Below are positions 11,100-23,549 of a DNA stretch of 64,000 bases, one piece after another. Source of the stretch: Tretioscincus oriximinensis. Its lineage: Eukaryota > Chordata > Lepidosauria > Squamata > Gymnophthalmidae. Numbering within the stretch: the first letter of the stretch is position 1; every line of letters starts with the position of its first letter. Both the position numbers and the translations under genes were made by a program. The notes beneath the pieces were generated by a model that saw nothing but the letters and a program-made list of their open reading frames with translations, did not search any database and was not told the DNA's origin. The stretch lies in contig JAJVDF010000281.1 in NCBI GenBank assembly GCA_022410635.1, forward strand, positions 89,018 to 153,017, written 5' to 3'.

Positions 11100-12115
11100 G
11101 CCTCGACTGCCCTACTCTGGAAATGCCCATATATTCATCATACATTCATTACTTCTCTACTCAGTTTTCCATGGTCCTAAATGGTCACTTGCTAGCACCA
11201 GTTGTTCCCATGTTGTGATTGGTTGTATTTCCCTCCTCTGTGCTTATGAAGTTTCCTATCCAAACGAAGTGGGGGGAAATGTTAGGAACTGGCACACATT
11301 TCAAGGCTTACAGGATAGGGCAATTTGACAGATTTTACAGCTGTTCTTACATCAGCCTCAAACATGTCCGCAGGGCATCCCATTATCAAGTCTGATCACA
11401 CCAAAGGACCATTTTATAGACAAGGTTGGGAATGAATCTAGAAATTCTTACAAGCCATTGAGCTAGATATCTTCCCGGTATCTGTTTTTTTAACATTTCA
11501 TTGACTTTAAATTTCAGTACAATCCATTACAAGTTACAGTCCATGCAATGCATATTTTTGTCACCATTGATTTGAGATATTCCTCATCACTTTCCATCAA
11601 AAGGCCAACTGATGGTTGAAATGCCCCAGCCCTCATTTTGTTAAGACAGCACAACACAAATAATGTAGTCTAAGCCCACAGTATTCTCTCACACAGATAA
11701 AAACACAGCTTCTTCAAGAACACAGACTTTCCCACAGCGCAAATAGTTCATTAAACTTTGATCTAAGAGTCAAACGGGCTTCCGCATTTTTAATATGCAG
11801 TATGCTTCCCACATTTCTAGTATTCCTCTGCCTTCCTCCCTAGTGGTCCTCTCCTGCCTTTCTAAACCTCCCAGTCCACTCTTCATGAAACAGTTTTCAT
11901 TGAATTCAGATGATCTGCTGCTCGGCAGCCACAGCTGTGGGAACAGCGCATGCCAGAATGCAATTCATGTTTCAGGAATGTCTCCCATGGGCATTGAGCA
12001 AGAACTATTGAGCTAAAACTGTTTCACAGTTATGCAAATGAAAGACACAGAGTGTGTGTGCTGGTACACTTTCTTCCATCTGCAAGTTTTTGCAACAAAT
12101 AGGCGGTGCATCTTC
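11100..12115. other. Intergenic, no gene seen
   Basis: No repeat with a name I trust and no conserved frame was found. Local open frames are short and lack motifs. Confidence 0.4.
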
Positions 12116-12129
12116 TCATTTTACCCTGA

Positions 12130-12345
12130 GTGCAATTAAATGAGGTTGATCATTCTCCAATTGGGCCATCAGTCTGTGTGAGAGGCAATGTTGGTGGGCC
12201 AAGTTTGTATTCATCTCTTGGGTGGAAGCCAGGAGGTTCTCCTGTTGTTTCAAATCCTGGGCATCCATCCACATGGATGATGCAGAGCTCAGATCAGAAA
12301 CCATACTTTGAAGGTTATTGCTTTCTGCTTGGACTACACTTCCCA
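12130..12345 (-). pseudogene. Candidate coding remnant or orphan exon, coiled-coil-like
   Basis: The minus-strand frame reads hydrophilic, heptad-like sequence including DLSSASSMWMDAQDLKQQ, STQEMNTNLAHQ and LSHRLMAQLEND. It lacks the low complexity and repeat signature seen in most frames here. A possible donor (CAGG|GTAAAA) lies at its 3' end near 12123. The 5' side has CCAAGCAG but no pyrimidine tract, so an intact exon is doubtful. I cannot name a family, and a chance frame remains possible. Confidence 0.25.
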
Positions 12346-13245
12346 GCAGGCCCCACCACCAGCACAACAAAGCTCCACTTCACCCTCCTTGCATCTTGGT
12401 GCTGTTGCTACTGCCAGTTTCATGAAGCTGCTGAGCATCCAAACATTTATAATATTTATTTTATTTAGTGATTTGGTGATTTATATCCCATTTGTAATCA
12501 TGAAAAAACCAGGATAGAAAAGCAGGCAGAAATAGAAATAAGGACCTTAAAACAGAAACATAAATTCTACCTGAAGATGAGAAACTGGAAGCTGATTGTT
12601 TTGTTATTGTTGACAACTGTTACCCAGTCTATAGAAATACTTTTTGGGCTTCAGCCAAAAACCTAATGTTATAATCCTACTATCATTATCCCACAAAACA
12701 TAGAACGCAGCTACGTAATTCTCAGCATGGAAAAATAGTCAAGTTGCTTTTTTTCTAAATATTCCAAGTTTTATTTACTTTAATCATGGCCATAAACCAG
12801 TAATGATAAAAATTGTTCCTGTTTTACTAAGTATGGTAATAACGTGTCCCCAAACTGGCACCAGTCCAGGATGAATTTTAAGGTCCTTATTCCATGATTT
12901 CATAAATCAAAGCATTTTTTTTTAAAAAAGCCCAGAAACATTCACAGCTGCAACATTTTTTGGCATGGACTAAAATGCATGATAATCTTTTTGTCCAAAT
13001 TACAAAAGTTATAGAAATGCAGAAAAACAGGGAAAAGAAAAAATGTGTAGAAAAATTAGTGGAATCATTATATATATTATATATATATTTATTATCAGTC
13101 TTCAGTTAAGGAGTGAGTATCACTTCTTTGTATTATAGCAATTACTGAAAAACTGTGGTCTTTAAAGATTGCCACAAAGCCATATAGGCAATTTATCCTA
13201 CAATAAAATACCTCTGATGCTATAATTCTAGTTATGTTTTTCTAA
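12346..13245. other. Intergenic, no gene seen
   Basis: AT-rich sequence. A CACTTCCCAGCAGG stretch at 12340-12355 resembles the flank of a MITE. Nothing else can be supported. Confidence 0.35.
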
Positions 13246-13249
13246 GACC

Positions 13250-13455
13250 CTGGTCATACTTTCAATCCAGCTTCAGTTCATTTTCAGAATGGAAAAATCA
13301 CAACAGCAAATCAAATAGATTTTTTCTTTCTACTTCATCTAAATTAAAAGTCTGTTTTATAAGAGTTAGAGAATGCCAAAACATTTTAGCAATTCGTTTG
13401 ATGTTCTTTAACACTCTGAAAATGGACTGAAACTGATTAAGTTTGATAGGGTTCA
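13250..13455. mobile_element. MITE with 'TTTAATCCAGCTTCAGT' type inverted ends
   Basis: The sequence at 13263-13288 (CAATCCAGCTTCAGTTCATTTTCAG) is the inverse of 13416-13441 (CTGAAAATGGACTGAAACTGATTAAG). Related sequence appears at 13905-13935, 22036-22102, 24880-24920 and 37970-37995, so this is a dispersed family with terminal inverted repeats of about 25 bases. Confidence 0.6.
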
Positions 13456-13739
13456 AGTGTTTCTAATATGAACAGAATGCATTTTTTACAAAGTTGCAGA
13501 TTTCAAAGAAATAGCTATGCTGCTTTGTGCAACAAGCCCCCACCCCCCTTTGCTGGACATTTTTTTTACAAAGCAACCATAAACCTGAGAATATACTGTA
13601 CAGTTATTTGTCCAAGTAGCACAAATACTAGGGCTCATTTCTTTAGAAAAAAGTACACCATTGCCATAAGCAGGGCCGTATTTTGGGTGTATGATGCCAC
13701 TGTGAAGTAAATATGTTTACACCCCCTTTCCCTCAGCCA

Positions 13740-13855
13740 GAGGGGTCACGTAGGCGGAGACAGAGAGGAGGTCAGGTGGACAGTCAGGAGGTCAAGTAGG
13801 TGGACTCAGAGGAGGTCTGGTTGGTGGAGTCAGGGGGTCAGGTAGTCAAAGTAAG
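13740..13855 (+). repeat. Short minisatellite, about four imperfect units
   Basis: Units of about 22-25 bases built on GAGGAGGTCAGGTGGACAGTC are repeated with drift (GGAGGTCAAGTAGGTGGACTC, GAGGAGGTCTGGTTGGTGGAG, GGGGTCAGGTAGTC). Confidence 0.6.
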
Positions 13856-14394
13856 CAGCATTTTTATTCACCCGCTTTAACCCAGCCCTCTGGTCACACC
13901 ACAGTTTAAATCCAGCTTCAACTTACATTAGAAATGGGAGGGAGGTACTAGGCAAGCAGATTTTTTATTCCCGGAGCACTAGTCACATCAGAATTTAAAT
14001 CTTGTACATTATTTTTTTAATTTTATTTTTTCTGGGCACGTGCCACTGCTCTCAAATTTTGCAGCCCTGTGCAGTTGTTAAAATATAGGTCTGGCCACAA
14101 GCACCATAAAAGTATCTTCTACCCACATGTATGCAGCTGAGAAGCTGTTTCATTTTTCTACATAGCTGGCATTGGTTTTCAACATCAGTCTTTTTTCTAC
14201 TTTAGTCCAGTTCTTCAGATCGCAAGATGGATTGAATATACACATCAACTGAGCACTTTTTGTCAGGGAGGAGTCAAAAGAATTGGATATATAAGTAACC
14301 AAGGAAAAAGTCTTTGCGTGTCTTGATAAAAAGCTAATAAGAAAAGCTCATCAACTTACTTTAAGGTTGCTTAAATTATCTACAGAGATTTTGA

Positions 14395-15185
14395 GGACCT
14401 AGGCAGGAAAGTGAAGGAACTGGGAGCACAGGTAGTCTTCTCATCTATTCTCCCAGTGGATGGTCATGGAAAAAGAAGATGGAACAAGATTTGCAAGGTA
14501 AACAACTGGCTACATGGGCAGTGCTATCAACAGGGATTTGGATTTCTAGACCACGCAGTGAGCTACTTATATGATGGACTCCTGACAAGGGATGGGATGC
14601 ACTTTACAAGAATGGGAAAGAATATTTTTGGAAGGCATCTGGCGTCACTCCTCAGGAGAGCTTTAAACTAAAGTAAAAGGGAAAGGGAAGTAAAAGGGCA
14701 GGCAAACATGTATAGCCAATAAATTAAAATGATAATCTTACTGGCCAAATAAAAAGAGTAGAACAAAGGCAAAACATCTGGGAGAAAACCAAAGAAGACA
14801 AGCTAAATTACAAACTAAAATGCTTCTACACTAATGCACATAGCATGGGAAAATCAATCCTAATAAATATCTGGGGTCACATTGTAAAGTTCTTAGATCC
14901 CAAATGTGAACTTGCTGATCTTCTAGCAAAAATATTCTTATGGTAATTTCCCCCCTGTTAAAGGGCATCAAACGTTAACACCAATTTTCAAAAAAGGATC
15001 AAAGGGTGGCCCAGAAAACTGCAGATCAATCAGTTTCACACCAGTTCCTGGAAAAGTGAAGGAAACCATAGTTAAAGATAAAATTAATTATACTAAGAGA
15101 AGCAAGCTCTACTGAAGGGCATAGTTTCCACAAAGATAAAACATTTCTTACTAATTTATCAAAATTCTTTAGGAGTGTCAATAAG
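14395..15185 (+). mobile_element. CR1-type LINE, internally deleted and decayed
   Basis: Three parts of one element appear in the expected order. At 14411-14671 is the ORF1 esterase (SGNH hydrolase-like) segment: VVFSSILPV, NNWLHGQC, GFGFLDH, LLTRDGMHFTRMGKNIFG, where DGMH holds the Asp and His of the catalytic set. At about 14800-14860 is the ORF2 endonuclease start (LKCFYTNAHSMGKS). At about 14968-15060 is a reverse transcriptase segment (TPIFKKGSKGGPENCRSISF, PVPGKVKE). Most of the endonuclease is missing between the second and third parts, and stops follow. Esterase domains in CR1 ORF1 are established knowledge. Confidence 0.75.
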
Positions 15186-18100
15186 CAATCCATGCACTGT
15201 GATTTTTTTTCCTAGGTGCTATTATTTCCCTTGGAGGTGGGAGCTAATACAAGAGGACTAGTCAAAAGCAACCTTCCTCATCGCCTCAACCTAAATACCA
15301 GAAGATATTTGAAATCTATGTTTTCCAAAATAAGCATGGTTCATTTCATGCTCATAAAGTCATATTATCCACAGCTTCTTCAGTTGCCCAGTTACTCTCT
15401 GAAAATTAAAAGCATGATATTTGTGGTAAGTTTCATGATACATTACTATAGTTGCGTGGAAAACAGAGCAGAAAAATGCAAGGACCAAGCCAAGAAGCTA
15501 AATCTAATTTTTGAGTTGTCTTTAGTAACAGAGGAATATTGTTGATTCGTAAAAAAAATTAGAGAATGAAGAACAAAGAGACGATTCTAAAATAATTTGT
15601 GCATCCACACTGCAAGATTTCCCTTAGGAGCAAAAAACAGATTATAAAGGTATGTTTTATCCATATATTTAAAATGATGACTCCTTTGCAGAGGGTAGTC
15701 TCTTTTAAAGAGTTTACACTCTTTATTGTACTTTAATGACAGTACTTTATCGGTTGATGTATTTACTGTACTGGGAGGAGATAAGTAATCTGTCTGATGA
15801 TCTGCACCAAGGGCCATTAGCAACATGGCCAGTATATACTGACTGAACTACTGAGAGTAGAAACTTTCTGTAGTTACAGCCTGGGGCTGTTTTGGCTGGG
15901 CACCCAGAAATAGTACACTGTCAGTATTGTTTCTAGGTGCCTGGTGAAACGATGCCAGGAATCTCTTCTGCGATATACTGAACTATCAATTTGTGTGTGC
16001 CATCTGCACATGCCCCACTATACTAACCTGGGATAAGGTGTGAACTTCTTGCAAGTTATCCATGACTGGAACTAGGAAAACTAGATTGACACGGGACTTA
16101 ATAGAGACAATGGTTTCCTGACACTCCAGCCTCCTGAGGGCATTTTTGGATTGAGTTGTTCTCTACTTTTCTGCATACTTGATTGATGCACATTCACCCA
16201 GCTGCATCACTTTCCTCCAGGCATTTTTGTCCACTAAAGAGGATTAACTTCTGCAGGGCACATGCCACCTAGCTTTCTCCTATTAGTCTTCAAGTGCTAC
16301 CAGACTCCTTGCTGGACTTTCTGAACTAAGACTAACACAATTATTATATGAGGACCCATCAATCGTAACCTTTAATCAATCCCAACACATTGGGGAGTTT
16401 GGTGTCTCCATTACCACCACTAATATTAAATTCCATAGAAAGCAATATTTCTAATACTTTCTAATACTTTTCTATATATGCACTTATTGTTTAATTATGG
16501 TTTCAGGCCATTCTTTGTGTTGTTCATTCTCCAATAGTCACAACTCTTCCAAACACTTTGACATTCATCAGACATTCATCAGACTGAGGACAATGAATGA
16601 TAGATAAGATCCCTCATTATATGCATCAAACTTTTGCCTGAAATTCAGTCCTTTTAGAATTTAATATAACGATGCCTTGTTTCAATAAACCAGAGACATA
16701 TGCAGGTGGCATCTTATCGGAGCCTAACATAGGTTACTATGACAACCAAACAATTGTTATTTCCTGCAGTCAATATTATACACATAATGCACCCATTTGA
16801 TTAAGAAACTGTGTCAATTCTACATGTATGTGTGCTTTCAAAAAAGACAATTTAAACTAAGTTTGTTTCGCTTTATTGAGAGTCAAGTGAAAGCACTGAA
16901 TTTTACATGTTAACTTTCCACAGTGACATCAATGCCACAGACAATGTCTCAGAAGAAACACTTCGTAAAAATGGACAGTCATAAAGATTTTCACAATCAA
17001 GTTCTGCCATTTGTAGCTGTATATTTTCTTTTTAATTGAATAAGATGAAAGCAAATCCAGGCAATGCTACTAGAGTCCAGAATGTAGTGGGAGGAGCATT
17101 GAAGGAAAATTAAAGTAGATAGGAGGAGTAAAGAAATCTTCCAAAAAGCTCTTGGAAAATAATAGGGAGGAGGCCTGGAGATCATCAAATGAGCTTAGGA
17201 AAACTTCAACTTAAACAATTTCAAGGTTAACAGGTTAAATAGCATAACTAGTCGGAAGTTGGGAGAAAAGTCTACATCATTAGTGCGTCCTAGTTCTTTT
17301 TACAGAAACTTTGATCACTAACTTTTTGTGGACACATCTTGACAATTCAAGGTATTGATACATGAGATCTGTATCATATTTTTAACAATATCTATGCAAT
17401 TTAAGTAGCACCACAAGACCATATGTAAGGAAAAAAAACTTTTATTTGAATGGAAGCATCCCAAACTCCTCAATCTTGTTTCCAGCTTTCTTTGGCAGAA
17501 AGATGAACTGCCCGGGCTTTGCCAATCTACTTGGTACGTTTAAAAGAATGTCAAGAAATGAAAGCGTCCATTTTAGACACCATGAAAACTGGGAAGATAA
17601 GAAAAGTCGAAGTTCTGAAAAGAACCCTTTTCACAGAGCCTGCTAATAAAGACGGTCCATCTCTTCATTACCATGCTATACATCCACCTCGGTTAGACTG
17701 CACAAAAGGCGGAAAAAAGCCGTCTTTATAGTTGTACATGATTATATTTTCCTTTTGTATTGAGTTCAAAGTCTTTTTTTTTCAAAAAGCATGTGTAGAT
17801 TGCTCACAATGTAATGGGCCATCCCAAAGAAATGGGGGAGGGAATGGCCTTTCCATTTTATATTAAACACAATAGGTTATGTGTAAAACAGTTTTTAAAA
17901 AGTTAATGCATATTAGCTATGAACAGCCATATTCTAACACAGTGCAGCTCTTCCAGTAGAGCAGATGAATGGAAGAACAGAAGAAAAAACCACAGCGACA
18001 AAGAGATAAAGGTTTAACTAAAAGGACATGGATCTATGTTTCAGGTATCTCTTTACCTTCCATCAGGAAACGAGTTATTAGGAGTAATGAAATCAGAGAT

Positions 18101-18584
18101 CGGCAATACAAAAACTTTTCAGATCCTTCTGTATAAGGCGGCGACACTGGCCTTTTACGTCTCCACTTTGTACTGATTTCCTTTGAGTTGTGGTTCTGAA
18201 AAAGCTGTGAGATATCTTCCTGTTAGTTCTTTTTCATCTGTTCCAAACACTAGCCAATAATAACCCCAATCCTATTCTTTCCTCTTTTTGGAAACCCATA
18301 TGGAGTATAATGATTACAAATTATCCAGTCAATGTGCCAGGTTTATGAAAGAGTTAGAGCTCCTCTGCTAGGTGCTGATGTAGAAGTTTGATGAGGTGAA
18401 GCAGAAATATAGAGAGATACCATTGCCTTTATGGATACAAAATATTGTACCAAAGAAAGTCACTTTTCAGTCATTGATAGGAACTACACTCACTTTTTTC
18501 TAGCAGTTTATGTGCTAAAAATTGTAATGGTGTTAAGTTCCAAAATAATCCGATCATGAGCCCAGGCATATATACAATCCTCCT
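15186..18584. other. Intergenic, no gene seen
   Basis: About 16190-16335 (TTAGTCTTCAAGTGCTACCAGACTCCTTGCTGGAC) is a copy of the repeat family that forms the perfect palindrome at 48665-48800. The remainder is AT-rich with no motif I can defend. Confidence 0.4.
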
Positions 18585-18675
18585 TTTGCAAGTAAACCAT
18601 TAGAAAACCTTTAAATCCATATGGAACAGAGAAGATGACTAACCAGGAAGTAAATACTGAGCATGCTCAAGATTA
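18585..18675 (-). repeat. Unclassified dispersed repeat, partial copy
   Basis: It is the reverse complement of 23735-23815: both carry GAGCATGCT, TTACTTCCTGG, TTAGT, GGATTTAAAGGTT and CTAATGGTTT. A third copy of the same family lies at 26130-26345. Confidence 0.55.
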
Positions 18676-20659
18676 GATTCTGCACCAACAAACCAAGAAT
18701 TATATGAGATTCTCAATTGTCTTGTGCTGTTCTCTTCCTACAAGATCTTGCCTTCTCTCATTAACCAAGTGGTACACAAAGGCTTGGAATATGGGCCATT
18801 TCACAAAAATGTCAGAAAGAATCAGCAGTCAGGAAATCCTTGCACCTTTTTTCCTAATGCATTGTGATGCATTCTAAAAACTCCATTGGAATGTGGGGTG
18901 AAGCAATAATGATGTTGGAACATCCCGGTAACATGCCGGTAGAAAAACCTCATTTGGAGGGGGGCAAAGAAGAGATTTTATTATAAAAATGTGATGATGA
19001 AAACATGTTGCTGGAAATGTCCTAATGTCATGACCATTTATACTTAAGCCTAAAAAAATCAGGTGCAAACAGACAATAAAATTAGAAAATTTGAACATTC
19101 CTAACTACCAATGGTGCAGTTCATCATTAGTGCATGTCATCTTGAATCTGACCATAACCTATTGTTGTCCATGTTTAGCCATGTCTTGAAATGGTCAAAT
19201 TATGACTTTCCAGATATTGCTGAACTCTTCACTAATCCTAGCTATTGAAACTGATTTTTGAAATATTTTTATTTACTTCGACACATAATATAATCAATTC
19301 CATATATCGAAATCATTCTAGTGCACCCATCTTTCCTCCAATTCCTCCCTGCCTAAGAGTGAACAATATCCTTAAACAATAAATCATTAATCAGCTATAT
19401 CCAATAGACCCTTAGTATTCATATACAATGCTTCCTTACAAACAATATTTTTGATATTGATATTAGTTTCCCCCATTTAGTTCTTACTTTAACATTTGTG
19501 TTGTTTATGCTATAAACCAATCATGTTTTTCTTTTATTAAATCGAATTCCAGTTGTTCTATTGTATATATGTACTAGGCTTTAATCTTCCAATCTTCCTT
19601 CGCCTTCCACTATCAAGTAATGACAGCTGTTTAGACTGATAACAGAGAAGCACGGGACTTGTTGAGCTGTAGTTTGGACATTCCTAACATTTATAAAGAC
19701 CATCACATTTCATGATACCATCAAATTTAATTATAATATGCATGCTTCTATGCATGCTTCTGCAGAGTCCCTTTCAGTTGGATGTGACTAGCTCTAAATG
19801 CCTGTTCATAAAACAAATTAGAAACCTGGGTTATTTGCACACAAAAATCGTAACTTTGAGTGCCTCCCCACAACATGTTTTGTTTCGCTATTTATTATAA
19901 ATCCGGAAAAACTCATTTCTGATTCCACCCACCTACCTTCAGTTTTCCACGCTGTTACATAATGTCTCATGTTTTGTGAGATTTACCATTTTCCCACAAT
20001 GGAAGGTCCCATTTGGGTTTTAGAGAAGTCCGCTATGTAATTGGATAAACATTGTTGGCTGGAAAATGCGAGACCATGGGCCTTTTTAGTGAGTATCTAC
20101 TGAACCTGTATGAACTCGTGGGGCAGATTCAACCTGATGTACAGTAAGTATCATTTCAGTAAAAATACATCATGGGGAGGCAGTCTTCATCTTCATTTGT
20201 TATTGTTGGCAACTAGTATCCTGTCTATAAGGAGGCGCTCATATTTGGAACTGACAGCTCAGCAACTAAGACAGAGAGTGGCCCTGGTCATTCGGTACAT
20301 GCTCTAACTTAGGAGATACACAAAAAGACTCTTCTTTGGAACATCCTATTTTGTCTAGGTTGTTCAATCGTGGGGAGTACACAAACACAGTCATTTGTTG
20401 TGCTATCGAAAACCCATTACAAGACAGCACAAGCAGTGTTAAGATGCCCATCTCTTCATAGAGTTGCAGTCTGTGGAGATAATGGGTGCTATTGGAAGTA
20501 GCTAACACACTTGGCAAGATTTCAGGATGCCCACCCTCTTTTCCTTATCTTTTTTGTTCCTTTGTTGGCACAGCAGCCTCCAACAGGAAGGGGGAAACGG
20601 TAGAACTGGAATGTTTCCTGACAGCACAGGCCCCATCCACAGAAGCTGCTTTTCTCCAC
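18676..20659. other. Intergenic, AT-rich, possible L1-like 3' UTR at 19255-19620
   Basis: No gene seen. 19255-19620 starts with a T-rich TTTTTATTTACTT stretch and looks like 9070-9760 in composition. About 20060-20130 (GGCCTTTTTAGTGAGTATCTACTGAACCTGTATGAACT) belongs to the repeat described at 20660. Confidence 0.35.
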
Positions 20660-20985
20660 AGTTCCATCTGCACATATCTGTGATATTCAGCATTGCTGCC
20701 TGTAAGGTTCATGAGACAAATGTAGTCCCATCACATAAACATTTGAGAACTTCGCCTCACTCTCACATGGCTCCCTGCCTCCTCTGTGAGTGATTTCATC
20801 TGATTGGTTCAATCTCATTTGACTTCTCACCATATGTCCAAAGTCCCACTACCATGCCCTGCACACAAGCATGATAGTGGTTTTATGGAGAGCTCTGCAA
20901 TAATATTGGAAAATATATGTTATAAGATATTCTGGGGTAACGGCTTTTTAGTGAATGGATTGCTGAACCTGTGTGAATTCAGGTT
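20660..20985 (+). repeat. Unclassified dispersed repeat, copy 2
   Basis: Partner of 8395-8745. Blocks TTGCTGCCTGTAAGG, CATCACATAAACATTTGAGAA, CCTCCTCTGTGAGTGATTT and GTGAATGGATTGCTGAACC align in order. The right end continues TGTGTGAATTCAGGTTAG, similar to a sequence at 25085-25100. Confidence 0.6.
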
Positions 20986-22030
20986 AGCAATAAAAAGCTC
21001 ATTGGCGCTCAACTCGCTGAGAATGCTGGGAATTGTAGCAAAATAAGTGCAACATTAACTTATGGGCATGTGATGTCACGAAGTTACCAGTAATGTTATG
21101 GAGAAACAAAAAGCAACAAGGAAAATCGAAAATGAGTGAGGACATACTTAAGATGCGTTTTTTTCGCATTTAATAAAAATAGCAATAGAGAAGCAGCCAC
21201 AGAAGACAAATCTGGCATCCACAGATGATTAACCACATGCCATAATCTTTCACTAGAACTGGTGGACTAAACAGCTAGTATAATATTATGGTTCTATAAA
21301 ACTTTTGAGAGACATTAAAGACTGACGATTCAAACATCCTGATTTTCCACTTCCTGTGGGGAATGCCTCTGAACAACAACAAATCAATACTAAGATAAAT
21401 ATTGCAAGCACTGTAGGAATTATCTGTACTTCACAGAATGATTTCAACCATATTTTACATAATACTCATAACAGCTCAGATTTACTATGCTAATAAAAAT
21501 CACAGACCAAAGTAGTGAGATATCTAAGCGTTGACTCATAAATTCTGTTTGAACAGGGTTTCTTAATGTGATTTTTCATGCTAGTGATTTAATGTATGAC
21601 AGATATTTTATGCTAAATTTAGGGGTTTTTTTCCACAAGGGGCTCATAAATCAGAATCTAAGATGATGTTAGACCTTTGTCTGTGACAAAAGTTAAGAAG
21701 TATGAACAAAGTGCATATGTCTGCCACTGAAATTTACGTGTGTCAGCCACACTGATGGGAACCTTATTGCCCATTCAAATCATCAAACTAATCTCAGTCA
21801 TTGAGCCCTGCTGTTATCTGCCAGTTGCCTCACTCAGCATGTTTGTGTAAAATCAAAGGACATTTTTCTTTTAAATCTGAAATGTTCCTTTAACCAACAT
21901 TGTTGCTTTGTGGATTCTTGTTTTTAATATTTCATTTCATTTTTCTAATGTATGAGAAATATTTATCAGCAGATTAAACTTGTAAAAAAATGTATCTAAG
22001 TCCCAATGCTATTCTCACACATAATATTAA
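20986..22030. other. Intergenic, no gene seen
   Basis: About 21000-21085 is part of a dispersed repeat shared with 1490-1570 and 60190-60300. The rest is AT-rich with no feature I can support. Confidence 0.4.
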
Positions 22031-22035
22031 TTCAA

Positions 22036-22102
22036 CTTCAGCCCTGAAAAACTGGACTAAGGCATGAAAAAACTGTTCTAGTCCAGTTTTTCAGGACTGA
22101 GG
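22036..22102. mobile_element. Short palindromic MITE
   Basis: 22036-22059 (CTTCAGCCCTGAAAAACTGG then ACTA) and 22079-22102 (TAGTCCAGTTTTTCAGGACT then GAGG) are near-perfect inverses around a 19-base spacer. The arms match the MITE family at 13250 and 24880. Confidence 0.65.
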
Positions 22103-22284
22103 CTGGATTAAAAATACATGATGGAACAGCACTTAAAATCTGATGTGAATTTCCTGCGGGGATTTCTTTTCACTTGAGCAAGTCTGTCTCCTTCCTTGAT
22201 CTAAGGTGTACAGATAACTATACTATACCCAACCTACCTCTCATGTCCTTAGAATTTTGGAGAGGATTTTATGATTTTTAATTT

Positions 22285-22370
22285 TCATAGAATCATAGAG
22301 TTAGAAGGGACCTCCAGGGTCATCGGGTCCAACTCCCTGCCCAATGTGGGACTCACTAAACCATCTTAAT
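22285..22370 (-). mobile_element. CR1 3' end fragment
   Basis: CATAGAATCATAGAGTTAGA then AGGGACCTCCAGGGTCATC and GTCCAACTCCCTGCCCAATG is the classic reverse-orientation CR1 3' end of reptiles and birds. Confidence 0.75.
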
Positions 22371-22374
22371 GAAA

Positions 22375-23010
22375 CTTCAGTCACTATGTTTTTAAGGGGC
22401 TCCTAGATTTCTTATATAGTTCTGAAAAATGCCTATGCACAGGAAAGTAAAAACCAGGTAACAGAAAGTTCAAATTCAGCCTTGTTAGCTCTTTAACAAA
22501 ATGCAGTGCTTTGTAATTGCATCACTATTGCCTCTTGCTATAAATAACACACTCAAAATACAGTTTAATTAACCTCCACAATTACTTCTCTGCTGCTGAA
22601 AGTAACATTGAATTCTCTTTCCTTTCAGAACTGCAAACCTTTTTGAAATAATGCTGGCACAAAACCATGTTACAAAGCCATATGGCAAAAACCTTACCTA
22701 ATAAGAACAGATAGAATATTATCAGTAACCGACGGATCAGTATTGCAGTCTTCATCAGTTTGAATATGACACCATCTGGGATTTGAAAAAAAATCATACC
22801 AAGTAGGAAAGAAAGTTTGTTGTCACTGTTCAGATGTCTTCTACATCCAGATCAACAACTACAAGTAATGGATCACTGACAAATGGCTGACTGCAGATAG
22901 GAAAAATGTGCTGAGACCTCAAAATTTCTTCCACATTTTATGCCATTGACCAAATTTAGTTCCTTCACTACATGCAAAGGTCACCCAAGGGTGACAGGCA
23001 GGAGATAGGA
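22375..23010. other. Intergenic, no gene seen
   Basis: AT-rich sequence between two CR1 fragments; no conserved frame or nameable repeat. Confidence 0.4.
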
Positions 23011-23017
23011 AGGTAGA

Positions 23018-23125
23018 ATCCCTTGATCCCATCTCTAAAATTATTTCAATGCAAAGGCAGCCTAAAGCTGGATCCCTTGATCCCACCTCTAAAATTATTT
23101 CAATGCAAAGGCAACCTAAAGCTGC
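23018..23125 (+). repeat. Tandem duplication, 2 x 54 bases
   Basis: The block beginning ATCCCTTGATCCCA at 23018 is repeated from 23072 with only a few differences (ATCTC against ACCTC, GGCAGCC against GGCAACC). Confidence 0.85.
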
Positions 23126-23184
23126 AGGCACACGAAGTTTTTCTGACAGAATGGTAGTCTCACCGTGATGACTCCGCTCCATGT

Positions 23185-23530
23185 GTTAACAGAGTTAGAA
23201 CATAAGAGGAGGCCAGAATGGGGCCAGAGCCCATTTAGTTTAGCATTCTGTCTCACACAGTAGCCCACCAACTGCACCTGGGCAATCTTAATCAGAAGAA
23301 GAAGGTAAACCTCACCTGTTCCTGACTCCCTGCAAATCATATTTCAGGAATATACCTGTTGCTTCATCCTGGAGGCAGTTATCAAGAGATCCTTCCTAAT
23401 ATCTTTTTATACTTTTGCTTTCCATGAACTTGCCTAATCCTGTTTTAAAGCTAACCAGACTGCTAGCTCCAACCAACTCTTCTGGAAGTACATTCCACAG
23501 ATCAATGACCCTCTGGGTGAAAAAATACTT
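23185..23530 (-). mobile_element. CR1 LINE 3' end
   Basis: Reverse complement of the element type at 5575-5925: AACATAAGAGGAGGCCAGA, CATTCTGTCTCACACAGTAG and CACCAACTGCACCTGGGCA correspond to the CR1 3' UTR, and CTCTTCTGGAAGTACATTCC belongs to the preceding C-terminal coding stretch. Confidence 0.7.
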
Positions 23531-23549
23531 CTGCCTGACAGTTTCAAGG

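Noticed and set aside
17446..17731. Two overlapping plus-strand frames
   Set aside because: No homology signature and competing frames; not supportable as exons.
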